Translations under genes and position numbers: made by a program
Assembly (NCBI GenBank): GCA_029212965.1
Contig: JARGOV010000002.1
Location: 75,962-133,086, forward strand
Direction of reading: 5' to 3'
Length of the DNA: 57,125 nt
Source of the DNA: Porticoccaceae bacterium
Lineage (GTDB): Bacteria; Pseudomonadota; Gammaproteobacteria; Pseudomonadales; Porticoccaceae
Notes under the pieces: generated by a model
What the model saw: only the letters and a program-made list of their open reading frames with translations
Database searches by the model: none
Told to the model about the DNA's origin: nothing
Shown here: piece by piece, positions 1 through 8,398 of the stretch
Position numbering within the stretch: the first letter of the stretch is position 1
How the letters are laid out: each line of letters starts with the position of its first letter

Positions 1-2
1 TC

Positions 3-101
3 GCAATGATTGACGCCATCACTCATACCGTAAGAGGAAGGCAGTTTGTCGATAGCTTAGGCATAATGGCGTGTCGTTGGCCCTACGGGCCTTATCATTA
101 A
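3..101 (+). CDS. Possible C-terminal end of an upstream gene (partial)
   Basis: A frame open from the left edge runs 32 codons to a TAA at 99-101. It ends in residues CRWPYGPYH. No family is recognisable from so short a piece. A small GGCCC-TAC-GGGCC inverted repeat lies over its last codons, and the RND gene starts 23 bases later. It could be the tail of a real gene cut by the window edge, or chance. Confidence 0.25.
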   Translation, partial: AMIDAITHTVRGRQFVDSLGIMACRWPYGPYH

Positions 102-124
102 TGTTGAAGAACAAAGGATAAATA

Positions 125-2632
125 ATGTCTGATCGCGTACTTCAGGCCTACGAGCGAATTGTATTAATGCACCCAAAGCTCGTCCTGTCAGTGGTCTTAG
201 TGGTGACTCTGGGTCTGGCAATGGGTCTGCCTAATTTCAAACTCGATGCTTCAGCAGATTCTTTGACGTTGGAAAATGACAGTGACCTTGACTATTTTCG
301 CGAAATTAATGAACGCTATGGTAGCGGCGATTTTTTGGTGGTGACCTTTAGTCCGCTAGCGGATGATGATTTGTTCTCTGATAAAAGCCTGGCCACCCTC
401 ACCGAGTTAACGCAGGACCTTGAGCAAATTGATGATGTGGTCAATGTTGTTTCGATGATCAATGTCCCGTTGTTGTATAGCCCGAAAATCTCGGTTAGTC
501 AGCTGCACGACACCCCTCGTACTTTATTGACCCAAGATGTCGATCGCGAGATGGCAAAACAGGAGTTTCTCAACAGTCCTGTGTTTCGCAAACTCATCCT
601 CGGTCCTGAGGGGCAGACAACAGCTTTGCTTGCGTCCATAAAAGTTGATGAACGGTATATTGAGTTGGTACGTGGTCGGGATGCGCTACGATATAAGCGT
701 AAAACTGAGGGTTTAAGTGCAGAGGAAGCCGCTCAGTTGGAAAGCCTTAGTAAGGCGTTTCTCGAGTATCGTACCGAACGGGCGGTGGTTGAAAAAGCGC
801 GGGTTAAAGCGGTACGAGCCCTGATGGATAATTACCGTGATCGGGCGCAGATATTTTTAGGCGGCCCGAGCATGATAACTGCAGACATGGTGGACTTTAT
901 CCGCGGTGATCTCGAGGTATTTGGCGCCGGTATTACTCTCTTCATTATCATTACTCTTGCCGTGATTTTTCGCCAGACACGTTGGGTGATGTTGCCACTG
1001 ATTACCTGCGGCTTCTCTATAGTCATGATGCTTGGTTGGTTGAGCTGGATTGACTGGCGCTTGACCGTTATCTCATCGAACTTTGTCGCTTTACTGCTTG
1101 TATTAACCATGGCGCTGACGATTCACCTCATTGTACGCTATCGTGAATTGCACCATGAAAAACCCGAAGCGAGTCAGCTGGAATTGGTGAGCGACATGGT
1201 TCGGTTTATGGCGCGACCCTGTATTTACACAGTGCTGACAACAATCGTCGCTTTTGCCTCACTGGTGGTTAGCGGCATTCGTCCAGTGATCGATTTTGGC
1301 TGGATGATGACCATTGGTTTAGCTGTGTCGCTGGTGTTGGGTTTTCTGGTCATTCCCGCCGGCATGCTGGTACTGGGTAAGGCAAAAGTTGTGCAAGCGG
1401 GTAGTCGTGGTGGGCAGTTGCCAGCACACTTCTCTAATTTTACCGAGCGTCATGGTAGCTTAGTGCTGGTTTTGTCACTGCTGATAAGTCTTATCTCGGT
1501 GGTCGGCATTGGCAAACTGCAGGTTGATAATCGTTTTATCGACTACTTTAAAGAACATACTGAAATCTATCAGGGATTGTCGATTATCGATCAGAAATTG
1601 GGAGGCACCACGCCGCTGGATATCATTATTCAGGCGCCGGCGAGCGTTGCTACCCCCCAGAGTTTCGGTGCGCCTGAGGGCGGGGATCCTTTCGAAGATG
1701 ACCCTTTTGCCGATGATGCTTTTGGCGAAGAAGATCCCGATCAGCAAAAACCGAGCTACTGGTTTAGTCGCAGTGGCCTGGAAGAGCTGGAAGAAATTAC
1801 AGCCTATCTCGATGAGATGGATGAAATTGGGCGCATTGACTCCTTGGTGACGGCTTTTCATGTCGCGAATGATCTCACCGGTCATCGCATGAATGACTTT
1901 GAACTTGCGGTGATGCGTAAAAGCTTGTCACCAGAGATGCATCGTTTTTTGCTGGCTCCCTACCTCAGCGCGGAGACGGATGAAACGCGTCTTACCATGC
2001 GTACTGTAGAGAGTGGTAGTCACTTGAATCGCCAGCAATTGCTCGACGAAATTAATAGCTTTTTGATAGATGAGATGGGGTTCGAGCCGGAGCAATTTCG
2101 GCTGTCGGGTTTGATGGTGCTTTATAACAACATGCTGCAAAGCCTTTTTCATTCGCAAATTGTGACCCTCGGAGCTGTGTTTTTTGGAATTATGCTGATG
2201 TTTTTGGTTTTGTTCCGCTCCCTGCTGATTGCCTTCATTGCTATTTTCCCCAATATTCTCGCCGCCTGTGTGGTCCTGGGGGTGATGGGCTGGGCGGGGA
2301 TTCCTCTAGATATGATGACTATTACGATCGCCTCTATCACTGTGGGCATCGGTGTGGATGATACTCTGCATTATATCTACCGCTTTCGAGAGGAATTCGG
2401 CAAAGATCGGGATTATATTGCGAGTATGCACCGCAGCCATGAGTCCATCGGCATAGCCATGTACTACACGTCGATCGTGATTGTTGTTGGGTTTTCTATT
2501 CTTGCGCTATCTAACTTTATGCCTTCGGTTTACTTTGGTTTTTTAACGGGATTGGCGATGTTTGCAGCCTTACTGGCCTCGCAAACCTTGCTACCAAAGT
2601 TGATATTGCTGACTCGGCCACTGGGTAAGTAA
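125..2632 (+). CDS. RND superfamily exporter, MMPL/HAE-3-like
   Basis: An 835-residue inner-membrane transporter of the RND superfamily in single-chain form. The family exports hydrophobic or lipid-like molecules using the proton gradient. Visible layout: a transmembrane segment at about residues 17-37, a large periplasmic loop to about 260, a bundle of membrane helices to about 415, another helix near 445, a second large loop to about 685, and a final bundle to the C-terminus. The helix after the second loop contains ITVGIGVDDTLH, typical of the proton-relay region of MMPL proteins. An unusual acidic stretch rich in DPF repeats lies at about residues 519-541 in the second loop. AAAGGA lies just before the ATG. 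No membrane-fusion or outer-membrane channel gene is adjacent. The substrate is unknown. Confidence 0.9.
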   Translation: MSDRVLQAYERIVLMHPKLVLSVVLVVTLGLAMGLPNFKLDASADSLTLENDSDLDYFREINERYGSGDFLVVTFSPLADDDLFSDKSLATLTELTQDLEQIDDVVNVVSMINVPLLYSPKISVSQLHDTPRTLLTQDVDREMAKQEFLNSPVFRKLILGPEGQTTALLASIKVDERYIELVRGRDALRYKRKTEGLSAEEAAQLESLSKAFLEYRTERAVVEKARVKAVRALMDNYRDRAQIFLGGPSMITADMVDFIRGDLEVFGAGITLFIIITLAVIFRQTRWVMLPLITCGFSIVMMLGWLSWIDWRLTVISSNFVALLLVLTMALTIHLIVRYRELHHEKPEASQLELVSDMVRFMARPCIYTVLTTIVAFASLVVSGIRPVIDFGWMMTIGLAVSLVLGFLVIPAGMLVLGKAKVVQAGSRGGQLPAHFSNFTERHGSLVLVLSLLISLISVVGIGKLQVDNRFIDYFKEHTEIYQGLSIIDQKLGGTTPLDIIIQAPASVATPQSFGAPEGGDPFEDDPFADDAFGEEDPDQQKPSYWFSRSGLEELEEITAYLDEMDEIGRIDSLVTAFHVANDLTGHRMNDFELAVMRKSLSPEMHRFLLAPYLSAETDETRLTMRTVESGSHLNRQQLLDEINSFLIDEMGFEPEQFRLSGLMVLYNNMLQSLFHSQIVTLGAVFFGIMLMFLVLFRSLLIAFIAIFPNILAACVVLGVMGWAGIPLDMMTITIASITVGIGVDDTLHYIYRFREEFGKDRDYIASMHRSHESIGIAMYYTSIVIVVGFSILALSNFMPSVYFGFLTGLAMFAALLASQTLLPKLILLTRPLGK

Positions 2633-2677
2633 TTTCTCTGGCGAGATAGGAGTTCGTCAGAGTGAGCTTGTGATCTT

Positions 2678-4996
2678 TTATGACGGGGGCGTGGGCTTGT
2701 TGTAATAAAAGCCCTGCACCTGGTCACAGGAGCTAGCGAGGAGAAAATCTGCTTGTTCGCGGGTTTCAACACCTTCGGCAACAATGGTCATGGCCATTGT
2801 TCTACCCACAGAAATAATAGCTTCGGTCAGTTGTTTATCAGAGGGTTCGTTGGCGATATCACGAATCACCGAGCCATCGATTTTCAAAGTGTCGAAGTGA
2901 AATTTATCCAGGGTCGAAAGTGAAGTGTAGCTGGTTCCAAAGTTGTCGATGGCGATGCGTACACCCATTTTTTTAATTTTGCTAAGAGTCTCAAGGGCGC
3001 GGTCAAAGTTACTGAGCAAGACACTTTCAGTGATTTCCAGTTCAAGCTGAGTGGGGTTAATAGCGGTAGTATGGAGTATGCTGGCAATATCATCGAGTAG
3101 ATGGGCATCTGTAAATTGGCGTTCTGTCAGGTTGACCGAGATACACCGCGGCGCCAAGCCTTCCTCCAGCCATCGGTTAGCCTGTTTGCAGGCAGCCTCA
3201 ATGACCCACCTCCCAATTGGGATAATAAGTCCTGTGTCCTCTGCTAAGGGCAGGAATTGTTTCGGTTGGATTAAACCAAGAGTGGGGTGTTGCCAGCGTA
3301 ATAGAGCCTCAGCACCGGTAATTTCACCACTACGTAAATCGTGCTTTTCCTGGTAGTGGAGTACGAACTCATTGCGATCCAAAGCCACACGTAGGCTGGA
3401 TTCTAGGGCTAGTCTTTCTAGTGAATCAGCACTGAGCTCGTCGGAATAAAAGCAGAAATTATTTTTCCCCCCTTCTTTGGCATGATACATGGCTATATCG
3501 GCATTTTTGACCAAAGTTTGCTCGTCCTCTCCGTCGGTCGGGAAGACACTGATGCCTATGCTGACCGTTACGCGTAAGTCCTGCCCGGCCAAGTGGAAGG
3601 GCCTGCCTACGGTACTGAGAATTTTTTTGGCTACTGCGCTGAGTTGTTTCTCGTCGTTCATTTCGGGCAGCAGGACGACAAACTCATCGCCACCAAGGCG
3701 GGCTACGGTATCGGTTTCACGCAGAGCTTCTGTTAGGCGTCGTGCCACTTCCTTGAGTAATTCATCACCAGCATCGTGGCCGAGTGTGTCGTTGATGATT
3801 TTAAAGCGATCTAGGTCGAGAAACAGTAGGGCAAAACATCGCTCATAGCGTTTCGATTCGGCAATGCCCTGACTCAATAATTGGCTGAAAAAGCTGCGGT
3901 TGGGTAAGCCGGTAAGGCTATCATGAAAGGCTAAGTGTTCAATTTTTTTGGCATGGGCAATGTGCTCTTCCAGAGCGCTGTTGCGGCTGTGTTTTAATTG
4001 TAGGCTGAGGCGCAGCAAAACAATCACAATCAGGGTAATGGCGACGCTAGCCACTGAGGCGCGCAGTAAATAGACGCGTTTGAGTTGACTTACCTTTTGC
4101 ATTTGCTCCTGCTCGGAGAGACCGAGAACCACTGCAAGAGGGAAGTCATAGAGTTGGCTGACCGCGGTATAACGTTTCACCTTATCCCAGCTATTGTGTT
4201 GGAGCCTTACTTCAAGGCTTTCAGGTTCTTCAAATTCTTCGTTGTTGGGAACCAGGTCGCTAAAGTTCACTTTTTCACCAGAAACGACTTTTTCACCGGT
4301 TCGCCTAACGCGAAATATCCCATCAGTACCGAGAATGCCGAGTGCACCTAATTCACCAAGTTTGGATTCTTCGTAGCCGCTAACAAAATAACTGGCTTCA
4401 ACGGATGTAAAAACGATACCGGCAAAGGCGCCCTCAGGTGTGTTGATTTTGCGGCTGAAGGTTAATTTCCATGTTCTGGAGTAAGGGTCTTGCCAGGGTT
4501 GGCCAGAGGCCAGTTGATCAAATTTCAATTGCTGGCGAAAGTAATCCTGGTCGGAAACATTGTGTTTTTCAAAAGCACGGGTGCTATTGATGATATTGCC
4601 ATCAGCATCGGTAATGCTGGTGACAAAGAGAAAATTTGGCAGTAATAAACCCCAATCATTGAGCATTGACAGCGTTGTATTGCCATTGTTAATTTCGTAA
4701 GTCCTTCGGGTTACGTTCAGGGCTTGGTCTATTTCTCTCAGGGCACGCACGACTTGGGCTTCGTAGGTATGGAGGAGGGCAGTGGCAGAACTGATGGTGC
4801 TTTCTTGAGCACGCTGGTGATTGGCAGAAATAAGGCTGAAAGTGGTGATCCAGAGGATGAGTAGTAAAGTAATTAGTAAGACAGGGTAAAACAGTTGAGG
4901 TTCGATAATATAGAGCGGATGGCGCTGCTGATCCGTTGAGGAGGCGCTGTTTTGGCCTTGGGGTCGATCCGCGCTTTCCTTTAGCTGATTGAGCAT
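2678..4996 (-). CDS. Cache-domain GGDEF/EAL c-di-GMP enzyme
   Basis: A 772-residue inner-membrane sensor for cyclic-di-GMP turnover. It has a transmembrane segment at about residues 35-57, a periplasmic dCache-like sensor to about 310, a second transmembrane segment, then GGDEF and EAL domains. The GGDEF site is intact (LGGDEF near residue 435) and is preceded by RETD, matching the RxxD inhibitory site, so cyclase activity is likely. The EAL domain keeps EALLRW, the ITES glutamate, LKID, VAEGVET and QGF, but the usual DDFGTG reads DNFGTS (near residue 683). One metal-binding Asp is therefore Asn, and phosphodiesterase activity may be weak or lost. The start overlaps the stop of the upstream PstS-like gene as TAATG, suggesting translational coupling. 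The sensor ligand is unknown. Confidence 0.93.
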   Translation of the reverse strand: MLNQLKESADRPQGQNSASSTDQQRHPLYIIEPQLFYPVLLITLLLILWITTFSLISANHQRAQESTISSATALLHTYEAQVVRALREIDQALNVTRRTYEINNGNTTLSMLNDWGLLLPNFLFVTSITDADGNIINSTRAFEKHNVSDQDYFRQQLKFDQLASGQPWQDPYSRTWKLTFSRKINTPEGAFAGIVFTSVEASYFVSGYEESKLGELGALGILGTDGIFRVRRTGEKVVSGEKVNFSDLVPNNEEFEEPESLEVRLQHNSWDKVKRYTAVSQLYDFPLAVVLGLSEQEQMQKVSQLKRVYLLRASVASVAITLIVIVLLRLSLQLKHSRNSALEEHIAHAKKIEHLAFHDSLTGLPNRSFFSQLLSQGIAESKRYERCFALLFLDLDRFKIINDTLGHDAGDELLKEVARRLTEALRETDTVARLGGDEFVVLLPEMNDEKQLSAVAKKILSTVGRPFHLAGQDLRVTVSIGISVFPTDGEDEQTLVKNADIAMYHAKEGGKNNFCFYSDELSADSLERLALESSLRVALDRNEFVLHYQEKHDLRSGEITGAEALLRWQHPTLGLIQPKQFLPLAEDTGLIIPIGRWVIEAACKQANRWLEEGLAPRCISVNLTERQFTDAHLLDDIASILHTTAINPTQLELEITESVLLSNFDRALETLSKIKKMGVRIAIDNFGTSYTSLSTLDKFHFDTLKIDGSVIRDIANEPSDKQLTEAIISVGRTMAMTIVAEGVETREQADFLLASSCDQVQGFYYNKPTPPS

Positions 4997-5433
4997 TACT
5001 TGAGGGCCACAATTTTCACTGAATCGTCCACTGCGGTCCTGTCAATATAGCTGATATTTACTCCATTATTGGTTAATAATTGTTTTACATCGTCATTGCT
5101 AGCGGCCTCTTTAGGCGGCTGGCCACGGCCGGTGAATATTAGCTTGGCCCAGTGCGCCTTGATTTGTGCTGGGGACTTACCGCTGACCATTTGGTAAAAA
5201 GCATCGCGCTCTAAATTGCCCTCACTCTGGTTAAGGGGCACCGCTCTGGAGCCGTTTGGGAAGCGACGGCTTTTACCGAGAAAAATCTTCTCGACCTGAT
5301 TTTTGCTAAGGCTACTTATGGGGCTGGCGGCAGATACTACAACGACGATGTCACTCCGTGCGCTAGCTACAAAAAAACAGAGCATTATCAGAGCGATCTT
5401 GAAGAGGTGCCGGAGCTGTTTTCTATAATTCAT
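4996..5433 (-). CDS. Small PstS-like periplasmic substrate-binding protein
   Basis: A 145-residue secreted protein beginning MNYRKQL, with a hydrophobic signal segment (LFKIALIMLCFF) cleaved around SARS-D. The mature part begins IVVVVS and contains KNQVEKIFLGK and FYQMVSGKSPAQIKAHWAKLIFTG, typical of short PBP-like phosphate-binding-type proteins. It is roughly half the length of true PstS and no ABC permease is nearby, so it is probably not a transporter subunit. I chose ATG 5433, with GAAG upstream, over an in-frame TTG at 5454 that would overlap the porin gene. It sits between a porin and a Cache-GGDEF-EAL gene with 10-base and TAATG junctions, so a ligand-capture role for the sensor is possible (inference). 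Confidence 0.8.
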   Translation of the reverse strand: MNYRKQLRHLFKIALIMLCFFVASARSDIVVVVSAASPISSLSKNQVEKIFLGKSRRFPNGSRAVPLNQSEGNLERDAFYQMVSGKSPAQIKAHWAKLIFTGRGQPPKEAASNDDVKQLLTNNGVNISYIDRTAVDDSVKIVALK

Positions 5434-5443
5434 GGCGTGATCT

Positions 5444-6760
5444 TCAAAAAACAAAGTCGATGACAGCGCTGAATGTATTAACGCGGTTGCCTGATTGGAA
5501 ATCGGGCTGTAAATTCACAAGGCGTCCGGCTGAATTTTGATCGAGTTGAATGTGCTGGTACTGCAGTTTCAATGCAGCATTGTTGATGAAGTCCCAGCGA
5601 ATACCGAGAGTAATGGATTGCTGCGCGTGGCTGAATTGGGATATGTACTGATTGAATCCGTTATTTAAGGCAGTGGTCGTAATGGCTAAGGGAGTCGGCA
5701 TACCGTTTGTGGTGACTCCGGATTCTTGAGGGGTCTCGCCATTAACTTCGGCAATAGTCACATAAGGTGTCATTGAGTTGAACCGGTGGCCGAGCGTGGC
5801 ATACCAGGCATCGGACTTACTCAGAGCAGCGGTCTCGGTGACTCGGGCCCATTCAGCCATGAATAGCCAGTTGCCTGGCTCTAGGCGTAGAGCTGCGCTA
5901 TAGATTTCAATAGGGGTGTTGTCGAATCCGTAGCGCCTAGGCAATGCGTAGGCCTGAGTTGCGGCGTCGTTCAGACCGGGAATCGAGGCTAATGCGTGCC
6001 CCAAATCGTCATAGGCAGTGAACAGTGCATTGCTGTTGGAGCTATCGAGGTCAATATGAGCAGTAAGATAGGCTAGACGAAAAGTGGTGTAATTATATTC
6101 CAGAGTATTACTGAGCATCACGCCATCTCTGGCTCGAAGCTCGCCCTTGAAGACCAAATCTTGATCGGTCTGCCCATAGGTTATTTGTAAACTATTGCGC
6201 CATTCGCCAAAGTCCAGTGTGTAAACAGCATCAAGGCCATCTATGTTGGTGATGGGCACTATTTGGTAGAGTTCTTGGGGGCCGCGTATCCAGTGGTTAG
6301 CATATCCCACCAGGCGGGTGTCGGAGACCATAAACGCAGCGATTACTGAGCGCCCCAGACGGAGGCTAAAATTATCGTTTAGGCGGTATTGAATATTGGC
6401 CCACTCGATGGCTGGGGTCCAGGCATTGTCTTCCTGGCGTTCAATTACAACCTGTAAAACGGCGGAAAACTGTTCGTTAAATTGAGCGTTGATCTGCCCA
6501 CCGAGTTTGGTGTCAATACCGGCGTGCCATTTACTAGTGTGTCCAGCGCCGTTGGGTTGGAGTATCCAGCTGGAGACGAAGTCGGCCTGATCTTCATCAG
6601 AAGACACCACTCCCAAGGTACCAAAGCCGTGAAATGAATAACTTGCTCGGGAGGCTTCAAGGGCAAATATCGAGTGACTGACAAGGGTGCCGACCATAAG
6701 AGCAGGGGCTAGACTCTTGAGAGACTTAGCTATATTCACTGTAGGCGTCCTTGTTCGCAC
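5444..6760 (-). CDS. Porin-like outer-membrane beta-barrel protein
   Basis: A 438-residue exported protein. The leader (LAPALMVGTLVSHSIFA) is followed by a mature chain rich in alternating polar/hydrophobic strands and aromatic residues, ending AVIDFVF. A terminal Phe is the usual recognition signal for BAM-dependent outer-membrane barrels. Phrases such as LRLGRSVIAAFMVSD and IRWDFINNAALKLQYQH are typical of porins of this uncharacterised type. The start is a GTG; an in-frame stop lies just upstream, so a longer protein is not possible. It is the first gene of a leftward unit with the PstS-like protein and the GGDEF-EAL sensor. Channel substrate is unknown; anion or phosphate passage would fit the neighbour but is only inferred. 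Confidence 0.8.
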   Translation of the reverse strand: MRTRTPTVNIAKSLKSLAPALMVGTLVSHSIFALEASRASYSFHGFGTLGVVSSDEDQADFVSSWILQPNGAGHTSKWHAGIDTKLGGQINAQFNEQFSAVLQVVIERQEDNAWTPAIEWANIQYRLNDNFSLRLGRSVIAAFMVSDTRLVGYANHWIRGPQELYQIVPITNIDGLDAVYTLDFGEWRNSLQITYGQTDQDLVFKGELRARDGVMLSNTLEYNYTTFRLAYLTAHIDLDSSNSNALFTAYDDLGHALASIPGLNDAATQAYALPRRYGFDNTPIEIYSAALRLEPGNWLFMAEWARVTETAALSKSDAWYATLGHRFNSMTPYVTIAEVNGETPQESGVTTNGMPTPLAITTTALNNGFNQYISQFSHAQQSITLGIRWDFINNAALKLQYQHIQLDQNSAGRLVNLQPDFQSGNRVNTFSAVIDFVF

Positions 6761-6946
6761 GGTTGTTCATTGGGGTTTTCCAGAGGTTCAAAGGTGAAAA
6801 TATTGTCTATTATGTCTGATTTCAATAAGCTTGCTAGTGAGTTTTCTGGTAAAGAAAAACGTTCTTTAGGGTTATTATGTGTGAAAAATAGGGCTTTATT
6901 CGTTGTCTTACAAGCGTTGACTGTATGGAAAGTGAAGGCAGTGTAA

Positions 6947-6970
6947 AAGGTGTTAACCGGTTAACACCTT
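6947..6970. promoter_or_regulatory. 24-bp perfect palindrome, probable operator
   Basis: The half-site AAGGTGTTAACC is followed directly by its exact reverse complement with no loop, which suits a dimeric DNA-binding protein better than an RNA hairpin. It lies 45 bases before the likely ATG of the DUF2784 gene (7016) and about 187 bases before the divergent porin unit. The regulator is not identified. Confidence 0.65.
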
Positions 6971-7015
6971 GTGAGTCACTTTCTAAGGCAATGTCATTAC
7001 GAAGTGATTAAGGCT

Positions 7016-7393
7016 ATGTTGTATCGCGTTCTGGCAGATATCGTCTTGATTAGTCATGTATTGCTAATAATTTACGGCCTGCTTGGTGGCTTGCTTTATT
7101 TTTGGCGTCAGTGGTTGGTCTTTTTACATTTGCCTTTAGCAATATGGGTTTCTCTCATCGAGTTTTTTCAGTGGATCTGCCCATTAACACCATTGGAAAA
7201 ACAACTGCGAATACTGGCAGGTGAAGGGGCTTATACCGGCGGGTTTATTGAACACTACCTGATGACTCTGATTTATCCTGATGGTATGACTCACACCATG
7301 GCGCTGGTTCTGGGTGTGGTAGCCCTTGGCTCTAACCTGATTATTTATGGCTTTATTTTGCGTGATGCTTACTGGCGTTGTCAGCACAAGTAA
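7016..7393 (+). CDS. DUF2784 family inner-membrane protein
   Basis: A 125-residue integral membrane protein. It begins MLYRVLADIVLISHVLLI and has about three to four hydrophobic segments. It carries the WICPLTPLE motif characteristic of DUF2784. The function of the family is unknown. A GTG at 6971 would add 15 residues, but family members normally begin MLYR/MY-, so I placed the start at 7016 with TAAGG just upstream. The extension would also begin directly after the 24-bp palindrome, which would then lie in the leader. Confidence 0.85.
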   Translation: MLYRVLADIVLISHVLLIIYGLLGGLLYFWRQWLVFLHLPLAIWVSLIEFFQWICPLTPLEKQLRILAGEGAYTGGFIEHYLMTLIYPDGMTHTMALVLGVVALGSNLIIYGFILRDAYWRCQHK

Positions 7394-7766
7394 GGTTTTG
7401 TCCACCCTTTCTCAATACCTAATCTTCGGTGGGGTTGGGGCGGCAGGCATAGTAGACGGGTATAATTCTGTCCAGTAGTGAGTAACTAGATGAAAGCGCT
7501 GGCGAGTAGAGCAAGAATGAATATGTGGGGTGAAGCCTTAATTGCGATGGCGCTCGATTAGTATCTACGTTGCGTGTTTTGCCTGTTTGTCGAGCAGTAG
7601 GGCATTCGTAAACATTGAACAGGCGGATTAAACGCGGTTAGTTAAATTTTGTGAGACGGCAGTTGAAGTTCGGTTTAAATAAAGATGCACAGAAGATTTG
7701 GAAATAATTCATGGGCTGCTCACCCCGATGGCTTAGTCAGCAGCCCATGAATTTATTGGTAGGGTA
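7394..7766. other. Intergenic stretch without a recognisable gene; contains a long inverted repeat
   Basis: This 373-base gap lies between the stops of two convergent genes. No frame with a plausible start and coding character was seen. The only clear structure is a 15-bp perfect inverted repeat at 7706-7753, annotated separately. Confidence 0.6.
7706..7753. terminator. 15-bp perfect inverted repeat, probable terminator
   Basis: The arms AATTCATGGGCTGCT (7706-7720) and its exact complement (7739-7753) enclose an 18-base loop. It is 13 bases beyond the stop of the leftward MAPEG gene, so it probably ends that transcript. On the minus strand the hairpin is followed only by ATTATTTCC, a weak U-tract. 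Confidence 0.6.
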
Positions 7767-8195
7767 TTAGAACATCAGTTGCACGGCATACCAGGCCATC
7801 AATAAGATTTGAGCAAAGAAAAACGTGGCTCGTACCCAAACTACTAGTGAAGCCGTAGAAATCATGTGGGCGAGAGATTGGCCGATGCGGGCGTAAAGCA
7901 CGTACATCACCGTGCCTTCCATAACTGAAAACTGGCCTGAGAGCCCAGCAGCGGCAACCAATGCGGCAAAAACCGGTAATGTTTCCGTGCAATTTAAATG
8001 GGCGCGAGTTACACGTTGACCAAAACCGGGCAGGTCGTCACCAGTAGGTGAAAAGGCATTAATAGCTTTTTTGCCGGTGACGAAATTTACCACACGTAAG
8101 TTGGCGACGGTTAACAATAGTAAAATGGTCCAGCCGGCAAACCCGGCGAGGGCGAAGAGGGCGGGGTTCATGTTCAGTATGTCAGGTATATTCAT
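7767..8195 (-). CDS. MAPEG family membrane protein
   Basis: A 142-residue inner-membrane protein with four hydrophobic segments. MAPEG stands for membrane-associated proteins in eicosanoid and glutathione metabolism. It shows the family's RVTRAHLNCTETLPVF, where the RA-H-N-E-P pattern marks the glutathione-binding helix region, and a later YVLYARIGQSLAHM. Bacterial members are mostly uncharacterised; some have glutathione-dependent transferase or peroxidase activity. I prefer the ATG at 8195 (MNIPDILN) over one 16 codons upstream, because the extra leader is not hydrophobic or family-like. It is convergent with DUF2784 and divergent from sthA. Confidence 0.85.
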   Translation of the reverse strand: MNIPDILNMNPALFALAGFAGWTILLLLTVANLRVVNFVTGKKAINAFSPTGDDLPGFGQRVTRAHLNCTETLPVFAALVAAAGLSGQFSVMEGTVMYVLYARIGQSLAHMISTASLVVWVRATFFFAQILLMAWYAVQLMF

Positions 8196-8293
8196 TATTT
8201 TTATCTCATGTTGATGGAAGCTGCATGCTACTCCAACGACCACTGGGGGTAAATCCTGAAAGTGAATCTAGGTCTTTGTAAAAGCATGCGGCT

Positions 8294-8324
8294 GATAACC
8301 CCTTAAGAAATTAAGGGGATTATC
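8294..8324. promoter_or_regulatory. Hairpin with GAAA tetraloop in the sthA upstream region
   Basis: CCCCTTAA-GAAA-TTAAGGGG forms an 8-bp stem closed by a GNRA tetraloop. Flanking GATAA/TTATC extends it by five more pairs across one bulged A. It sits in the divergent MAPEG/sthA region about 75 bases before the sthA ATG, with no T-run, so a leader structure or operator is more likely than a terminator. Confidence 0.5.
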
Positions 8325-8398
8325 ACGCTTGGTGTTGAGCGTCCTTCTGAAAATGTTGTGTTAACGTATCTTCTTGTGTCGTAGCAATAGGGATTTTT

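Noticed and set aside
832-1110. Frames opposite or out of phase with large genes (for example in the RND, rapA and mrdA genes)
   Set aside because: They overlap strong coding genes completely, lack family motifs and usually lack ribosome binding sites.
4996-5433. A phosphate ABC transporter operon
   Set aside because: No PstC, PstA or PstB genes are present, and the protein is half the size of PstS.
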